The notes under the pieces were generated by a model. That model made no database searches. It was given only the letters and a program-made list of their open reading frames with translations, and was not told the DNA's origin. Both the position numbers and the translations under genes were made by a program. Below, in pieces: positions 33,597-44,588 of a stretch of 64,000 nucleotides of DNA (its first letter is position 1; every line of letters begins with the position of its first letter). Source of the stretch: Gracilaria domingensis (Eukaryota > Rhodophyta > Florideophyceae > Gracilariales > Gracilariaceae); assembly GCA_022539475.1 (NCBI GenBank), contig VCMS01000117.1:186001-250000 (forward strand), read 5' to 3'.

Positions 33597-34820
33597 CTAT
33601 CGCTCTTTGTCTTCAAGGGCTTCGTACATCATCTTGTCGCGCTCAGCCACTTCAAATGCTCTAGCCATTTCTTTATCTTGTGGCTGTAGCGCTGCGACGA
33701 CAGACTGATATTGATGACTATCATCAGTATGAGCCGTTTTCTGCCTCTTCACGTTCCCATGGTGAGCAGTTCCTGATCCACTTATAGTTGGACGAACTCC
33801 CTGCCCTACATCTTGCTCGGATTGTGCATCTGAGCGCAATGCCCTCGTCGCAAGAGAGGACAAAAATGGGTGCACTTTCAGAAAACAGTGTGCATACATT
33901 ATGTATGACTTTCCATCTGCAAAACTAACGAATGCTTCAGGATCCACTTGCCCTGAAGCCTCGTAACGTGACAGACATGTACCGTAGTGGCTCTTAAATT
34001 CCTCGAACTTGCGCTTAAGAAACCCACCTTCACGCAAATGCGCTCGACGGGATGGGTCAATCATGTCGGTATCACTGCGAGATACGCCACCGGCAAGCAC
34101 CGAAATAGGATTGGGTTTAAAATTCGGATCGTGGAATAATACGGCAATGGATTCCACCCATGGATCATGTTCCTGGACATCTAGTTCTTCTCTAGTCAGA
34201 CACTGCATCAGCTTTTGACGCTTCGATGCCATCCGTGAGTCTCCTGGAACATGCAAAAACCTACAGAACTCATTGGCTGTGAACGCTGGCTGTCGGTCTG
34301 GCGTCTAATGAGAAGCGACTACCGCCGTAATTGAGGGTTCTCCAACTGCTATACCATTTTCTCTTTCAACGGGAATGTATCTTTTAACCCAAACAATGCT
34401 TTCCTCTCCTCCCAATGTCTTCTTTACCCGCACCGTAGTGTACGGCAACGAATTTAGTCGATAATAATCACGTTCGCTATAATCACAAGCGCCATCTACC
34501 ATATTTGCCAGCATCGATATCGATATCTGTCTTTGTACCATTTTAGCTGCCAGTATTTTGCGCTTAGTTGCGTGTTTGGCGTTCTGTGCGCCAATGATGC
34601 GCAACTGTTTCATGCTTTGTTTACAATCTAGGTTATCATACTGTGCAGAAATTAGCAGATTGATTGTTTTGTCGATGGTTGTGGGAATGGTTGTTGTATA
34701 GCGAATAGTCTGAGGGCTACGAGATGCTGTTGGGTGTTGCGTAGGGCCATTTATGGCGGCTGTGAGAGGTCGTGGTGTAGTATGGTCGCCAGGGTCCTCA
34801 TTGTTTTGATGTGTTACCAT
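33597..34820 (-). pseudogene. Two-part unknown protein with one in-frame TAG, transposon-associated?
   Basis: On the minus strand one frame runs from 34820 to 33597, interrupted by a single TAG at 34305-34307. The first part (171 codons) starts Thr/Pro-rich and then contains DYYRLNSLPYTTVRVKKTLGG and VWVKRYIPVEREN. After the TAG the frame reads PAFTANEFCRFLHVPGDSR, TREELDVQEHDPWVESIAVLF, then a helical LKRKFEEFKSHYGTCLSRYEASG and SFADGKSYIMYAHCFLKVHP, ending with a coiled stretch rich in Glu, Arg and Met. No family is identified. The (L/F)xxxFxxFxxxYxxCxxR pattern recalls Myb/SANT-like partners of Harbinger transposons, and a Harbinger gene lies 5 kb away, but this is inference. The TAG may be a decay mutation or mark two genes. 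Confidence 0.45.
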
Positions 34821-35123
34821 TGATGCAATCGATGTTGGTGAAGATAATGAACATCGTTTGCATTATGGCCGTCAATTCCTTTCACGTCCCTTTTCCGTCT
34901 TTCATCTGGAAAAGAAAACCTGTGCCAGGGAAACAATGAAGTGAAAGAGCCACGACATCAACGTGGGTCTCTTTTACTGGTCCTGTTCATCTTACAGCTC
35001 TGTGATTTACAACTTCGTTAACTCATAGAACGCCCCTGAGGCATTTCCGGTAAATCCTGTCACTTGTGCTGGAATGTTGTACACGTGCACATTCTGCAAT
35101 GGTATTACACTAATTTCATTCAA
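34821..35123. other. Flank left of the piggyBac terminus
   Basis: About 300 bp between the minus-strand gene start and the TTAA at 35124. No gene is supported. Confidence 0.4.
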
Positions 35124-35127
35124 TTAA

Positions 35128-35261
35128 CCCTTTCGACCCGGATTGCTTATGTTTGTTCAAATAGACATAAGCTGTGAATTTGGTTGGTCGGGGACTAGAC
35201 TGATTGGCTATCAAACTGCCAGGTGCCCAGTTTGCTTATGTCAAGCTCAATAGACATAAGC
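35128..35261 (+). repeat. Left piggyBac terminus with two palindromes
   Basis: The terminal CCCTTTCGACCCGG is followed by two related palindromes: GCTTATGT with ACATAAGC (35145-35172) and GCTTATGTC with GACATAAGC (35234-35261). Such subterminal repeats are commonly transposase binding sites; that role is inferred here. Confidence 0.6.
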
Positions 35262-35879
35262 AACACAATTTGATTGGTACATGGCCAATTTTTGACTGAT
35301 CGCAGCCAATGAACGTCGTTCTTTTGAACCTTGTTGCTTCAATAGCATCGCTTTGCTCACAGTGAAGGTATAATATGCATAGGCAAACTTTCTACAAGAA
35401 TATGAGACAATTCAAACAACCACATGTTGCCCCGTGTGCAGAGCAAACCGCATTTTCATCATCGCCGCATAAGAATCATTAGCGCCAAATCATCACGGCA
35501 AAATTTTAGCACACCTCTTCGCGTCAAATGTCGTTTGGGTTGGGCCGCGGAGCGCGGCACGACCCAATAATCATCACAAAAAAACAAGATTGTCCGGCGG
35601 GCAGAAAAAGCGCGAGTAGGGAATGGTAACGTCCCATGCCCGGCGGCTTGTACCTAAGAGTGTTACCGGGTGGGTCAGGCGTAAAGCGCTGGGCTTTAGA
35701 CAAAGCATAACCCTATCCGCAATTTTTTTGAAAAGATTTTACAAAAGTTCAGCTTTCAGAAAGACTCACAGCAATGAAAATCTGATATTCGACCGGCTCA
35801 CAACTTATCGACCATTGCCTGTGGTGCTGAAGTCTTTCAAGAGCACTGGAGAGAACTCCTTGTGGTACCCCCATCCCAA
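35262..35879. other. Gene-free stretch inside the composite transposon
   Basis: AT-rich sequence with a short palindrome (GGGCCGCGGAGCGCGG region near 35540-35560) and an ORF at 35623-36000 that lies opposite the decayed transposase frame and looks fortuitous. Confidence 0.4.
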
Positions 35880-38800
35880 TCACAACAAATCACAGTTCTG
35901 CTCTTCCACAGGCGTCAGTTTGTGTCCTTTCACCTCGAAGAAGAACTGTTCTTCTGCTTTCAACGAGAACACAGAATTCAATCTAAGTGAGCTGCAATAA
36001 AATCGTCGTGTAACCGCAGGATCTAAAACAAGAATGGCCACTCTTCTTAACTGAAATCTGGTGATGACATCGAATTTAACCTTCCCACCTCTTTGTGCGT
36101 ACGCAAATCGTTTCATCCCGTACTTTGACACAACCAGTTGGTTTCCTTTCTCTGCATTTACCAATTTCAATCTTCGCACCACACATATTTGCGTATTATT
36201 CATTCCATCTAACTTCTACAAAGATTGCAAAATACCGTATCTTGCATCCATATCTTTCTCATACAGGACTGCATCGCGCCTCTCCTCAACCTTGTAAATG
36301 TTTCTTCCACAAAAAAGGTTGTGATAAATCTCTGTCTTTGGTGAGGTAATCCACTCAAACTGCGCTCTGAATCGAATGGATTTTGTACGTTTCAACCAGT
36401 GACGAATACGTAAGTTGTTTAGAACATTCTCAATTTTCGATTCAATTTCGTCAACTCTGCATGTTAGTGGCAATGATTCGTCAATATTTCTTGCCAAATG
36501 GTTGATTAGGCTTCTATTGGCATGAAGCTCTCCTTCGTTTTCGTCGTCTTCTGAATTATCTGTATCCATTTCATTTCTATTTCTCTCTTCTGTTCGATCC
36601 AGAGATGCTCTGGCGGTGAGAAGTTGTGGCCCTATGAGATTGACTCTCTTGTTTGTTGCGTGGTATGCGGACTTTGTCTCTTTATGTTTTGTTTCGTTCT
36701 CGTCTGTTGCTCCGCATCTGATTCAGCCAAAGTCTTTCAAGTGATCCGAGACATGATACAGAAGTCTGTGAAGTGTTGTATTAACTGGACAGTGTACAGC
36801 ATCAGATATTTCTTTAACTGCCTCTGAGCAGACGGCTCGAATCTTTCTCACGTCTTCTTCTGTTTTGTAATTACTTTACCCGTATTCATTGATTCCAATC
36901 AACATTCTGTGCATCAGATCTAATGACAGGCAAGCTTGCAGTAATGGCTCTTCGTCAGGTTCAGTACTCCGTGACAATGCCATGACACAAACCCACAGAA
37001 AAGGTGTCTGTAGACGTCTGGTTAAACCAGTTACTCCACTCTGTCTTTGGCCTTCATGAAGAGGAAAGGGCGGTTTTCGAGGTACCTTTGCTGCTTTTGG
37101 GAGGTCCATCATCCGCCGGTTCGCAGTGCTAAGGAGTTTTGACCGCGGAATGCCTGCGTATTCTGGAGCGCCAAGAAAGCATTTGTGTGCATGTTCACAT
37201 AATTGTCCCATGATTCCATGCTCTACCACATGTAGCTTATCAAATGCTACGCAGCGGTATAGCCTATAGGGTGGACTTCCAAGCCCTGCAAATGCGGGAG
37301 TGGCAGGAGGATAATTTGAGAAACTCGTGCCTTGCAAAAACCTCTTTGCCTCCAACGATGATTTGAAGAATGTTTGAGTGACAGTGTGCCCTGAAACCAG
37401 CAGCTGTGCACTGACTGTCTTCGTGACATCTCTCGATTCGGCCTTAACCCCATACAGATGCATTTTGTTTACATCCCGTTTCAATTCTTCCGCTGGGTCC
37501 TCAGCTTCGGTTCCCGTGCTCTCTGCGAAACGATGAGAAGAGTTAGAGATATTATGTGTGCCTTCAGCTGGTTCTTCTTGAGTTCCAAGTGGGAGTTCTT
37601 CTAAGCTTGTTGCGGCCTCTTTCGCAGAGGGTTTGGTATGCTTCTTCGTTTGATACCGGAAAGGTTTCAAGCTCGGTGTGCAATCATTTGTTGATCCCGC
37701 ACTTTTGAGAGCGAGGGTCTGTCTCTCTTGCTTTTGGTCTTCGACATGTGTCAATAGCCTGGGGTATACCATTACAATATCTACCAATGTTCCAATGTGA
37801 GAGACCTTGGCTAAATCTTTGTAAAGCGCAAAGTGAAAGCGTTGCAAAAGAATAGCCTGTTCTATTCTCAGTTGTGCGTCGCCCGGCTGGTGGGCTCCTG
37901 AATGTACCCATGGAGCTATTACTACATCATATAAATTCTGTGACTCGCCAATGATGTTGCAAAACCTTACTCGTAGGTTGCTGGCGGATTGAGAACAAGA
38001 AGCAGAGAGAATGTGTCCGTCAAAGTATTTCTCAATATACACAATTTCGATGGAGTTTTGCGTTCTTTGACATAGCTCTGTGTGGTATTCTTCGTATGCA
38101 ACGCTGTCCCATGGGGCACTGAACACTCTTTCTCCATTCTCAACTCTTTTTTGAAATGGTACTATTGAACTAACACCTCCGGTCTTCTTCAATACCGTCA
38201 ACATCAAGTCGGGAACTGATTGAAAAACCCGGGTCTCATTTACCCCGAACTGCGTCGTTATGATGGCTTTCTTCCAGCCTTCTTGCCGTACCATATGGCG
38301 ACGAATGCTCTCCAATTGTCTGAAAAATATCCCGACGTCATTGAACTGTCTGCTAATGTTTCGATGCTGTGGAGGATAGTACTTTTCAAGACCCGTCACA
38401 AGATTATATAATGATTTTGCTTGGTTTTGGCTCACGTTGTTCTGCATGCAGTAGGAGATCAAGTCCCGAACGGATGGATGCGCAGATGGTATGTCAAGGG
38501 AGGAATGCAATGAGTTCTGAAATAATGGACGGGAGATATCACCGAACTTATTGTAGAATTTCCAAACATCCCAAGCGACTCCGAAGGATGATGACGTTGT
38601 CGAACTCAAGTTACCATCTTGTTCAAGAGAATCAGAGAAATCGTTTCGCACCGAATCATGTAGATTCTCTAATTGTGTTTGTGGAAGAATTTCATCTTCG
38701 CTCCAGCCCTGTTCGTCTATGTTGTAAGGTGGAATGGTTTCTGTTATTTTTTCATCCAGATCTGCTTCGCTTGCATCTGTTACGTCTCGTTGCATGTGTA

Positions 38801-38921
38801 CTACAGGTTTTAACTCTCTCTTGAACGGTTTCGAAGTTCTTTGCGCTTTGCTGATATGCGCACGAAGTCGGACTTTTGCATGGAAAGATTTGAAACGTAT
38901 GTGGCAGTTAAAACCTCCCAT
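35880..38921 (-). pseudogene. KDZ/Plavaka-like DDE transposase, decayed (tentative family)
   Basis: One minus-strand frame of about 1,010 codons runs from 38921 to 35880 and is interrupted by three in-frame stops: TAA at 36876, TGA near 36733 and TAG at 36216. The first 681 codons are open. The N-terminus has a degenerate C2H2-like segment. FDKLHVVEHGIMGQLCEHAHK near the end of the open part resembles the catalytic-region block D-x-LHVxDxG of KDZ/Plavaka-type transposases. GVTGLTRRLQTPFLWVC and QACLSLDLMHRML follow. After the first stop, HRLLYHVSDHLKDFG and ENETKHKETKSAYHATN match the typical FG...ExxHKxxK tail of such enzymes. Intact sequence around all three stops suggests recent decay. Family assignment is from memory of motif patterns and is tentative. 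It is transcribed divergently from the gene at 39268. Confidence 0.55.
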
Positions 38922-39267
38922 GTCGATGACAGTAATGACGTACTACCCTTGAGTGCTGCCTAAGAAGCTCTATACGTTAGAGAACACGTAAACTAGGAAA
39001 AATGGAAGCGAGGTGGCACACGCATTTGTTTTGTGTGGCTCTAGAAGCCGACAAATGTTGTACGTACTCTCTTATTGCAGTACTGAATCTCACAAGGGTT
39101 TCGTTTGGAAACTTTCGGTTGCAGCGAACAGAATTATTCTTTCGTGTACTTATGCCGCACTTGGAGCTTGAGGAATCAGGAGAAACCCATTTCGCGGACG
39201 GTTTGTCAAACGACATATTCAGTATCCTCTTCCGATTGCATTGATTGCCCACATCTAAGTCTGCGCC
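38922..39267. promoter_or_regulatory. Divergent intergenic region
   Basis: About 350 bp separate the starts of the minus-strand transposase gene and the plus-strand spliced gene. A shared bidirectional promoter is likely from the layout, but no clear TATA box was found. Confidence 0.35.
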
Positions 39268-40939
39268 ATGGTGGGCAACACAAACGAAATTCGTCCCGGG
39301 AGAGCTCCAGGTGACTCGAACAACACCCGCCTAAGAGATGCAAGCACGATTTCTATACTTCCGCTATCTAAACGAAAACGAAAGCCATCTGCGAGAGCTG
39401 CAGAGTCGTCTCCAGTACGGAAACAGAGAAAGTCTCAACGGTCGGAACAAAGTGCACGCCGCACCTCCAACACGGCTCTGCGGAGCTCACACGAAAGAAC
39501 AGGAACGTGTCACTGTCATGGCCCCCAACGCGAACTGGCCTTTTTACGGTCTGATTTGAGCACAATCCACACTGAGTTCACTCAGCGATGGGACACTCTT
39601 CGAAATGTGTTGGAAATGCATCAAAATGAAGAACGCGACAGAATGGAGAAGGAGAGTGTTAAGGACAATGAATGGAAAGCATGCATGCTCAAAGAACTGA
39701 CTTTGTTGCGAACGAAAGGCTTTGGTGACAGAGAAAAAGAAACGCAAGGTTTCAATATTCGGAAAGTATGTGCATCTCATCTTTCTGATAATCGCCAGAT
39801 TATAATATTTGTTTTACATTTTGAATGGTTACAAAGAGATCTGAGGTGGCAAAGGTGAGTGAAACTCTCAACATAGGTCACGACTAGAGAAGAAATGTAT
39901 ATATTGCTTATATCTAACACTGTCTAATCGAAACCTAGGAATACGTCAAACTGGTTATTTGCACAGAATTTCTTCGTCCAGACTCCGGAAGTAATCTGTT
40001 TGGAGCATTGAGTGATTCAGAGTCAGAAGACTCAAAGCTTGTTCGAGAGGCTGCTGTGTTTGCCCTTGGCACGGAATGTACCGAGGACGATGTTCGAAAC
40101 TTTTTGGGAGAGTTTTTAACTACTCGTAAGAGCAAGAAAGATGTGAAGCAGAGAGTTGGAGCGTACATTGCGACCGGAATGAACCGAGCTCAAGACTCAA
40201 TTCATGACAAACTAGTATGGTTGAACACCTTTATCTGCACTAGAACTTGAATGCTAATTTATGTCTCGTTTTTTTTTCTGTGTTAAGGTTGAGGCCTTTC
40301 TTAGTTTCAGAGAACCAGAAATGGATCTATTGAAACAGATTACGTCACATAAGGCCAGTGAGGACGAGAAGATAGAAGCGGCAAAAGAAATTGCTTAATA
40401 CCGAAGACATGCTGAAGAACGAATGTTATGCTAATTGCTGGTATAATGCGTGGCTCGGAGCACAATCTGCCGCGTTGAGTCTTGCTCTTTCAGCTAAAGA
40501 TATGTTGAAGGAGATGGATTGCTCCGTAGAGGTTTTGAAAGAAATTCCAAACCGTCAAAATGGAGATCAGGCTAACGTAAGCATCTACAGTCTCGGATTC
40601 ATTCTAATGAAGGTTTGTTGTCCGCTGCACTGGCAAATAACCTTGTTTATACTTTTTAACTGTGATTTACTGACACTGTTTGCTTTATTTTCTTCAAAGG
40701 TATTCAAGACGCTTGAGAGTACTGCGAAGATAAGAAGTCGAGGATTTCGCGTCTCTCACCAGCCACTTTGGACAAAATATACATTGCTGCTTCAGGAACA
40801 TTTAGAGATGTCAAAAGAACTTTTTGAAATCACTGAGATAGAAGAGAGTGGCATTCACATCGTATGGGGAAGGTTTGTCGTACATGCATTGCTATCTGAT
40901 GATGAAGAAAACAAAATTCGTTTAAAGCTGACCTTTTGA
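39268..40939 (+). CDS. Intron-containing gene of unknown function, possibly frameshifted
   Basis: The ATG at 39268 sits in a good context (GCCATGG). Exon 1 is 39268-39765, intron 1 39766-39938 (GTATGT ... CCTAG, with CTAAC and CTAAT branch-like sites), exon 2 39939-40214, intron 2 40215-40287 (GTATGG ... TTAAG), exon 3 from 40288. Both junctions fall between codons, which supports the model. Exon 1 encodes a basic N-terminus (SKRKRKPSARAAE), a CHCHGP motif and a charged coiled stretch. Exon 2 encodes an acidic Ser-rich start then a helical region (ECTEDDVRNFLGEFL). The exon 3 frame stops at 40396-40398, yet protein-like sequence continues in another frame (ECYANCWYNAWLGAQSAALS) through a third possible intron (40613-40699) to 40939. 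So there is a frameshift near 40390, or a second gene. No domain is recognised. Its divergent pairing with a transposase gene suggests an accessory protein of that transposon. Confidence 0.5.
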
Positions 40940-41288
40940 TACCGATGGATGTTTGTTGTGGGTGGTCAAAGTGGGAATTGTGAGTCCTCACCGGCTACAA
41001 CGGTTATAATGTTATGTCTGCAGCTCATGGGAATGTCAGAATACGTACTATTAGGGGCACATTTCGCAGGTTTGGATTTGCGTAGGGTGTTGGGTATTGC
41101 TTGACGTTTGGAATCTTTGGCGATTATTGAAAGATTTTGTTCGTGCTGTTGGCAGGAATGCGCAAAGGTTTGATTTGGTTTGTAGTACATTGAAAAGCGC
41201 CTTAGACTCATATATGTTGTCACGTATAAAACGTTTGCTGTGCTGAATATGATTTGTGTCGCTCTTATAAGCTTGGACGTAACTACAT
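40940..41288. other. Spacer, no gene seen
   Basis: Only short, unsupported frames occur on either strand between the spliced gene and the palindromic segment. Confidence 0.4.
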
Positions 41289-41295
41289 ATGATCA

Positions 41296-41460
41296 GACCT
41301 GGGGCGTTCCAGATGTTGAATAAACGCCGCACTTCCGGAGGGTTCCGAGTGCTTACGAAACGCAATCTTGAAGGAACGCCCCAGGTTCGAACCGCCGGTG
41401 AGTTTGTGGATTGTTCCGATCGCACTACAACGTTAGTTCCGCCAAACTCCCGGCGGAACA
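41296..41460. repeat. Two nested-stem palindromes (foldback-like)
   Basis: ACCTGGGGCGTTCC near 41297 is repeated inverted as GGAACGCCCCAGGT near 41371-41384. Next to it CCGCCGGTGAGTTTG (from about 41392) is repeated inverted as CAAACTCCCGGCGG (ending near 41456). The DNA could form two long stems side by side. The junction between them contains GGTTCGAACC, a perfect match to a Pol III B box, which may be chance within the palindrome. This may be the edge of another transposon. Confidence 0.6.
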
Positions 41461-43458
41461 TACCGAAAAATAGCCGTCGGATCGTGGCTCTCTCCCGTCG
41501 GACGACTCAAAATTTTGGTGATGATGATTCGCACCATATAACAGTATTTTGGTATACCAATACACTGACCCAAAGCGTCCAACACCATTTGTAACATGTC
41601 CCACATCGCGGGACATGGTTCAAATCAACGTCACACCGCCGTCGCTCCTGCATCGCCACTCTCAATACTAGTCATCGCGATGCGCAACACTTTTGGTCTC
41701 CGTGCCGCTTTCTCTCTTTACAAAATGAATGCACTTGCCGCCCATCAACCGCTTCCCCCATCACTTTACTGCGCACGACAACGATCGATTACATAGAGCT
41801 TTTCCTTATCTCTCACTCTTTTTCCCCAGCAGCAATCTGTCATTAGTTTCAAGAACCTTTTCTACAGCGAATTCCGTCAGCTATTTCGTCATAGAGGTCT
41901 CTTTTGTTCTACGCTGCGCGCAGATCAGCGATTGGTAACAAAAGAATTTGATCTCAGATGTTCAGTTTCTCTGCTTATCTCTCCAACAAACGATGAAAAG
42001 CAAGTCTGTTCGTTTATTTTCGCCAACCACCGTTTGGCACCACCGCCTTCCTTTCCGCCGCAATGTCCACGAGCAACTTTCGATCGGTGGCCCTCTTCGC
42101 GTTGCCACAGCGTCAGTTCATGCTCTGCTCGCCGTCGCTGTGGTGACCGATTAGTTCAATGTGGTCTATAAACCTACCACCCGCCGCACTACGTTACTTG
42201 TGAAGCCATCGCCGTCATTTTCTCGGATCCCGTCTTCTCCGGTTCACCTATCACGCGATGCGTACGCACCGCACTGAGCCGCCGGCCTCGCGCATCGCAA
42301 TCTTCACGGACTGTCAAACGGACGAAGGGTAGGGAGGAAGAGCAAAACGTTGATGGCGTTTTCATTTACTGCGTAAACCGCTCCCAGAAGGCACCGCGTC
42401 ATCATATGAAGGGCACAAAGCGCCTTTCCATGCAACTGTGGAGGACGCAGGTGTGCGCATACACGCGTCTCCTTATAGTGGCCACCAGCTGAACTCTTTT
42501 TGGCTGAACTTGGTGCTTTTAAGCCTCCACAAACGATGCACATGCACAGTAGAACGTGGTGTCTTACATGCCGTCATCTGCACACGCGCCTTCAAGATGG
42601 TGGCGCAGGCCTTGGTGCTGCGGAAGACGTGCACATCAGCCGCTTTCATCCTGCGAATCGAGTATGAAACGTTGTTGTATACGTATGAGCAGAAGCCCGT
42701 TTGGAACCCAGAACCGCACCAAGCTGCCCCGCACCACGCCGGCGCTAGGTGTTGTCGTGCCTTCAATTCTTTCCGTAGCCAAATAGTGCTTCCGCCACTA
42801 CTACCGTCTCTGCCACGACCGCCACCTGCCCCAACGCCTCCGACCGCCTTTTACCCGCTGCAGAGGCCGAGCAGCAGCCCTCGTCGATATGCGGCAGTTG
42901 CAGCCAGCACTGCTGTGGCAGCCTCCGTGTCTGACGATCCTAACGCGTATCCCATAATCCCCAAGCAGTCTCGAATCACTAGACTTGATGAACGTTCGTT
43001 TACGGTTCACGGGGAACAGCTTCTGGAGGACCAGGACCTTCTCGGCGCTGCAGAGAATCTACCATACTCAATGGCCTTTTGATTGTGCTCCCGATCTTTT
43101 CACGTGACGGTTATCGCTACGCCTTATAAGCACATCCATTTCAGGGTTTCTGTGAACCGATCATAAATTTGCGCTTGTAGCATCACAACGACGTGGCAAG
43201 GGTATCGCTCCCTTACGTCACCAAATCAGTTTTGAAAAGGGGCTGTGGTGCGCAGATTTGCGCTGCGAGATACTGCCGGTCACTCATCTCGCGCAACCTT
43301 GTATGTCCAATGAGATCTGGGATTATTGACAGCAGCGCTGGTCGAGGTTTGCAAAGGCCGAAGTAACCGCCAAAAAGCTCGCCCTCTTCGATGATTTCTC
43401 TCCAAATGGTCGATGTTGGACGGCATGTTCTTTGGATATCTTCATTAGCTCATCCAAG
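41461..43458. other. Region before the piggyBac gene, no confident gene
   Basis: The plus strand from about 42780 to 43080 reads as a Pro/Ala/Ser-rich tract (LPRPPPAPTPPTAFYPL) followed by RITRLDERSFTVHGEQLLED. It has no ATG in a good context and no recognised domain. It could be an exon, but support is weak. Confidence 0.35.
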
Positions 43459-44277
43459 ATGTCTTCTCATGCAGCCATTCTTGAAACCAATGATGACTCT
43501 GGAGTATCTTCAAACGCACGGGAGTGTAACGCTGAAGGTGTGGGGGAATTCTGTTGGGACGAGAATGATGAGGAAGGGTTTGCAGTGACAGCTCTTGGAG
43601 CGGCCGAGGAAATGGATCTCTACAAGACTGTTCCATACTGTGCAAAATGGCGCGAGAAAAGTGGGTTGTACCTGGCCAAAGAGGCGCTAATAAGGAGGAC
43701 GTATGCCCACAAGAAGAAACGTGGTCTCTTCAGTTTGTTCTTGGACGAGTCGTATCTGGAATGCGTGAGGGCCTGGACTAGTAGAACACTTATCAAGCAG
43801 GGAAGAAGAATGAAGCCCCTACGAATGGAAGAGCTGTATGCCTATCTGGGTCTGGAGCTCGCTACTTCTTTGCATCGTCTCAATCGCCTCCGTGACTACT
43901 GGTCGACATGAGATCTGCTTGGCATCCCATTCTTCAAAAAGGTATTGAGCCGGGATACGTTCATGAACATACGAGCATCACTGCAAATATATGCTGCCTA
44001 TGAGCACGAAGTGGCCCTCTCTGACGCGTTATGGCATAGTCGCCAACTTTTGGAACATTTCGCACGCAACGCCGCTACTCTCGCCATACCCGTTGGCGTC
44101 AGCTCTTTGGACGAGAACACCGTCAGATGTACAGGACGCACGGCAGCTCGTTCTCACATGAAGAGCAAGCCCGTCAGATTCGGTATACGATTTTATGCAG
44201 TTGTTGGATGGTCACATGCTTACCTTCACAGTTTCCAGGACAACAGTTCCGGGAACAAAACGGGTCAAACGCCACTG

Positions 44278-44539
44278 TGTAGTGGATGCTCTGCAACCAC
44301 TTTTGCGGAGCAGTGCCACTTGCACTGCCTCACCGCCGTCATGAGCCACCGCCGTGGCGACTTCTCATGACGGCAGTGATCTATAGTAGTCTAGATCTAG
44401 GTAGATTGATCTAGCCCCGGTCCGACCGGCCGGCGTGGCTGTACCTAGCATGAGCCGCCCTTCGCCTCCTCAGTAAATCGGAGGCATCGAACCTTCCGCA
44501 TTCACCACCACCCTCGCGCTTGCAATCGACTAGCGCACA
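44278..44539 (+). repeat. Chromovirus 5' LTR
   Basis: 262 bp, TG...CA ends. It contains GGCAGTGATC at 44372-44381, which is complementary to the segment just after the LTR. Confidence 0.93.
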
Positions 44540-44541
44540 GT

Positions 44542-44551
44542 GATCACTGCC
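44542..44551 (+). other. Candidate self-priming site
   Basis: GATCACTGCC two bases after the 5' LTR is the exact reverse complement of GGCAGTGATC inside the LTR (44372-44381 and 49433-49442). Tf1/sushi-type chromoviruses prime from the 5' end of their own RNA by such pairing. A small hairpin GATACAG/CTGTATC follows at 44552-44569. No match to a tRNA 3' end was recognised. The role is inferred. Confidence 0.5.
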
Positions 44552-44588
44552 GATACAGACGGCTGTATCGCAACTCCGTTCGATCAAC

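Noticed and set aside
35623-36000. Plus-strand frame of 125 codons
   Set aside because: It lies opposite the decayed KDZ-like transposase frame and has no recognisable content.
33597-38921. Reassignment of stop codons in this genome
   Set aside because: In-frame TAG or TAA in the decayed genes at 34305, 36216 and 36876 first suggested it, but TGA also interrupts decayed transposases (about 36733 and 43909), and TAA also ends frames plausibly. Ordinary decay explains the pattern.
41389-41402. tRNA or tRNA-derived SINE at the GGTTCGAACC box
   Set aside because: There is no matching A box and no tRNA fold. The box lies inside a palindrome that explains it.
42438-43082. A 214-codon plus-strand frame as a gene
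   Set aside because: The start is not ATG, the first half looks random and no domain is recognised. Only its Pro-rich end is mildly protein-like.
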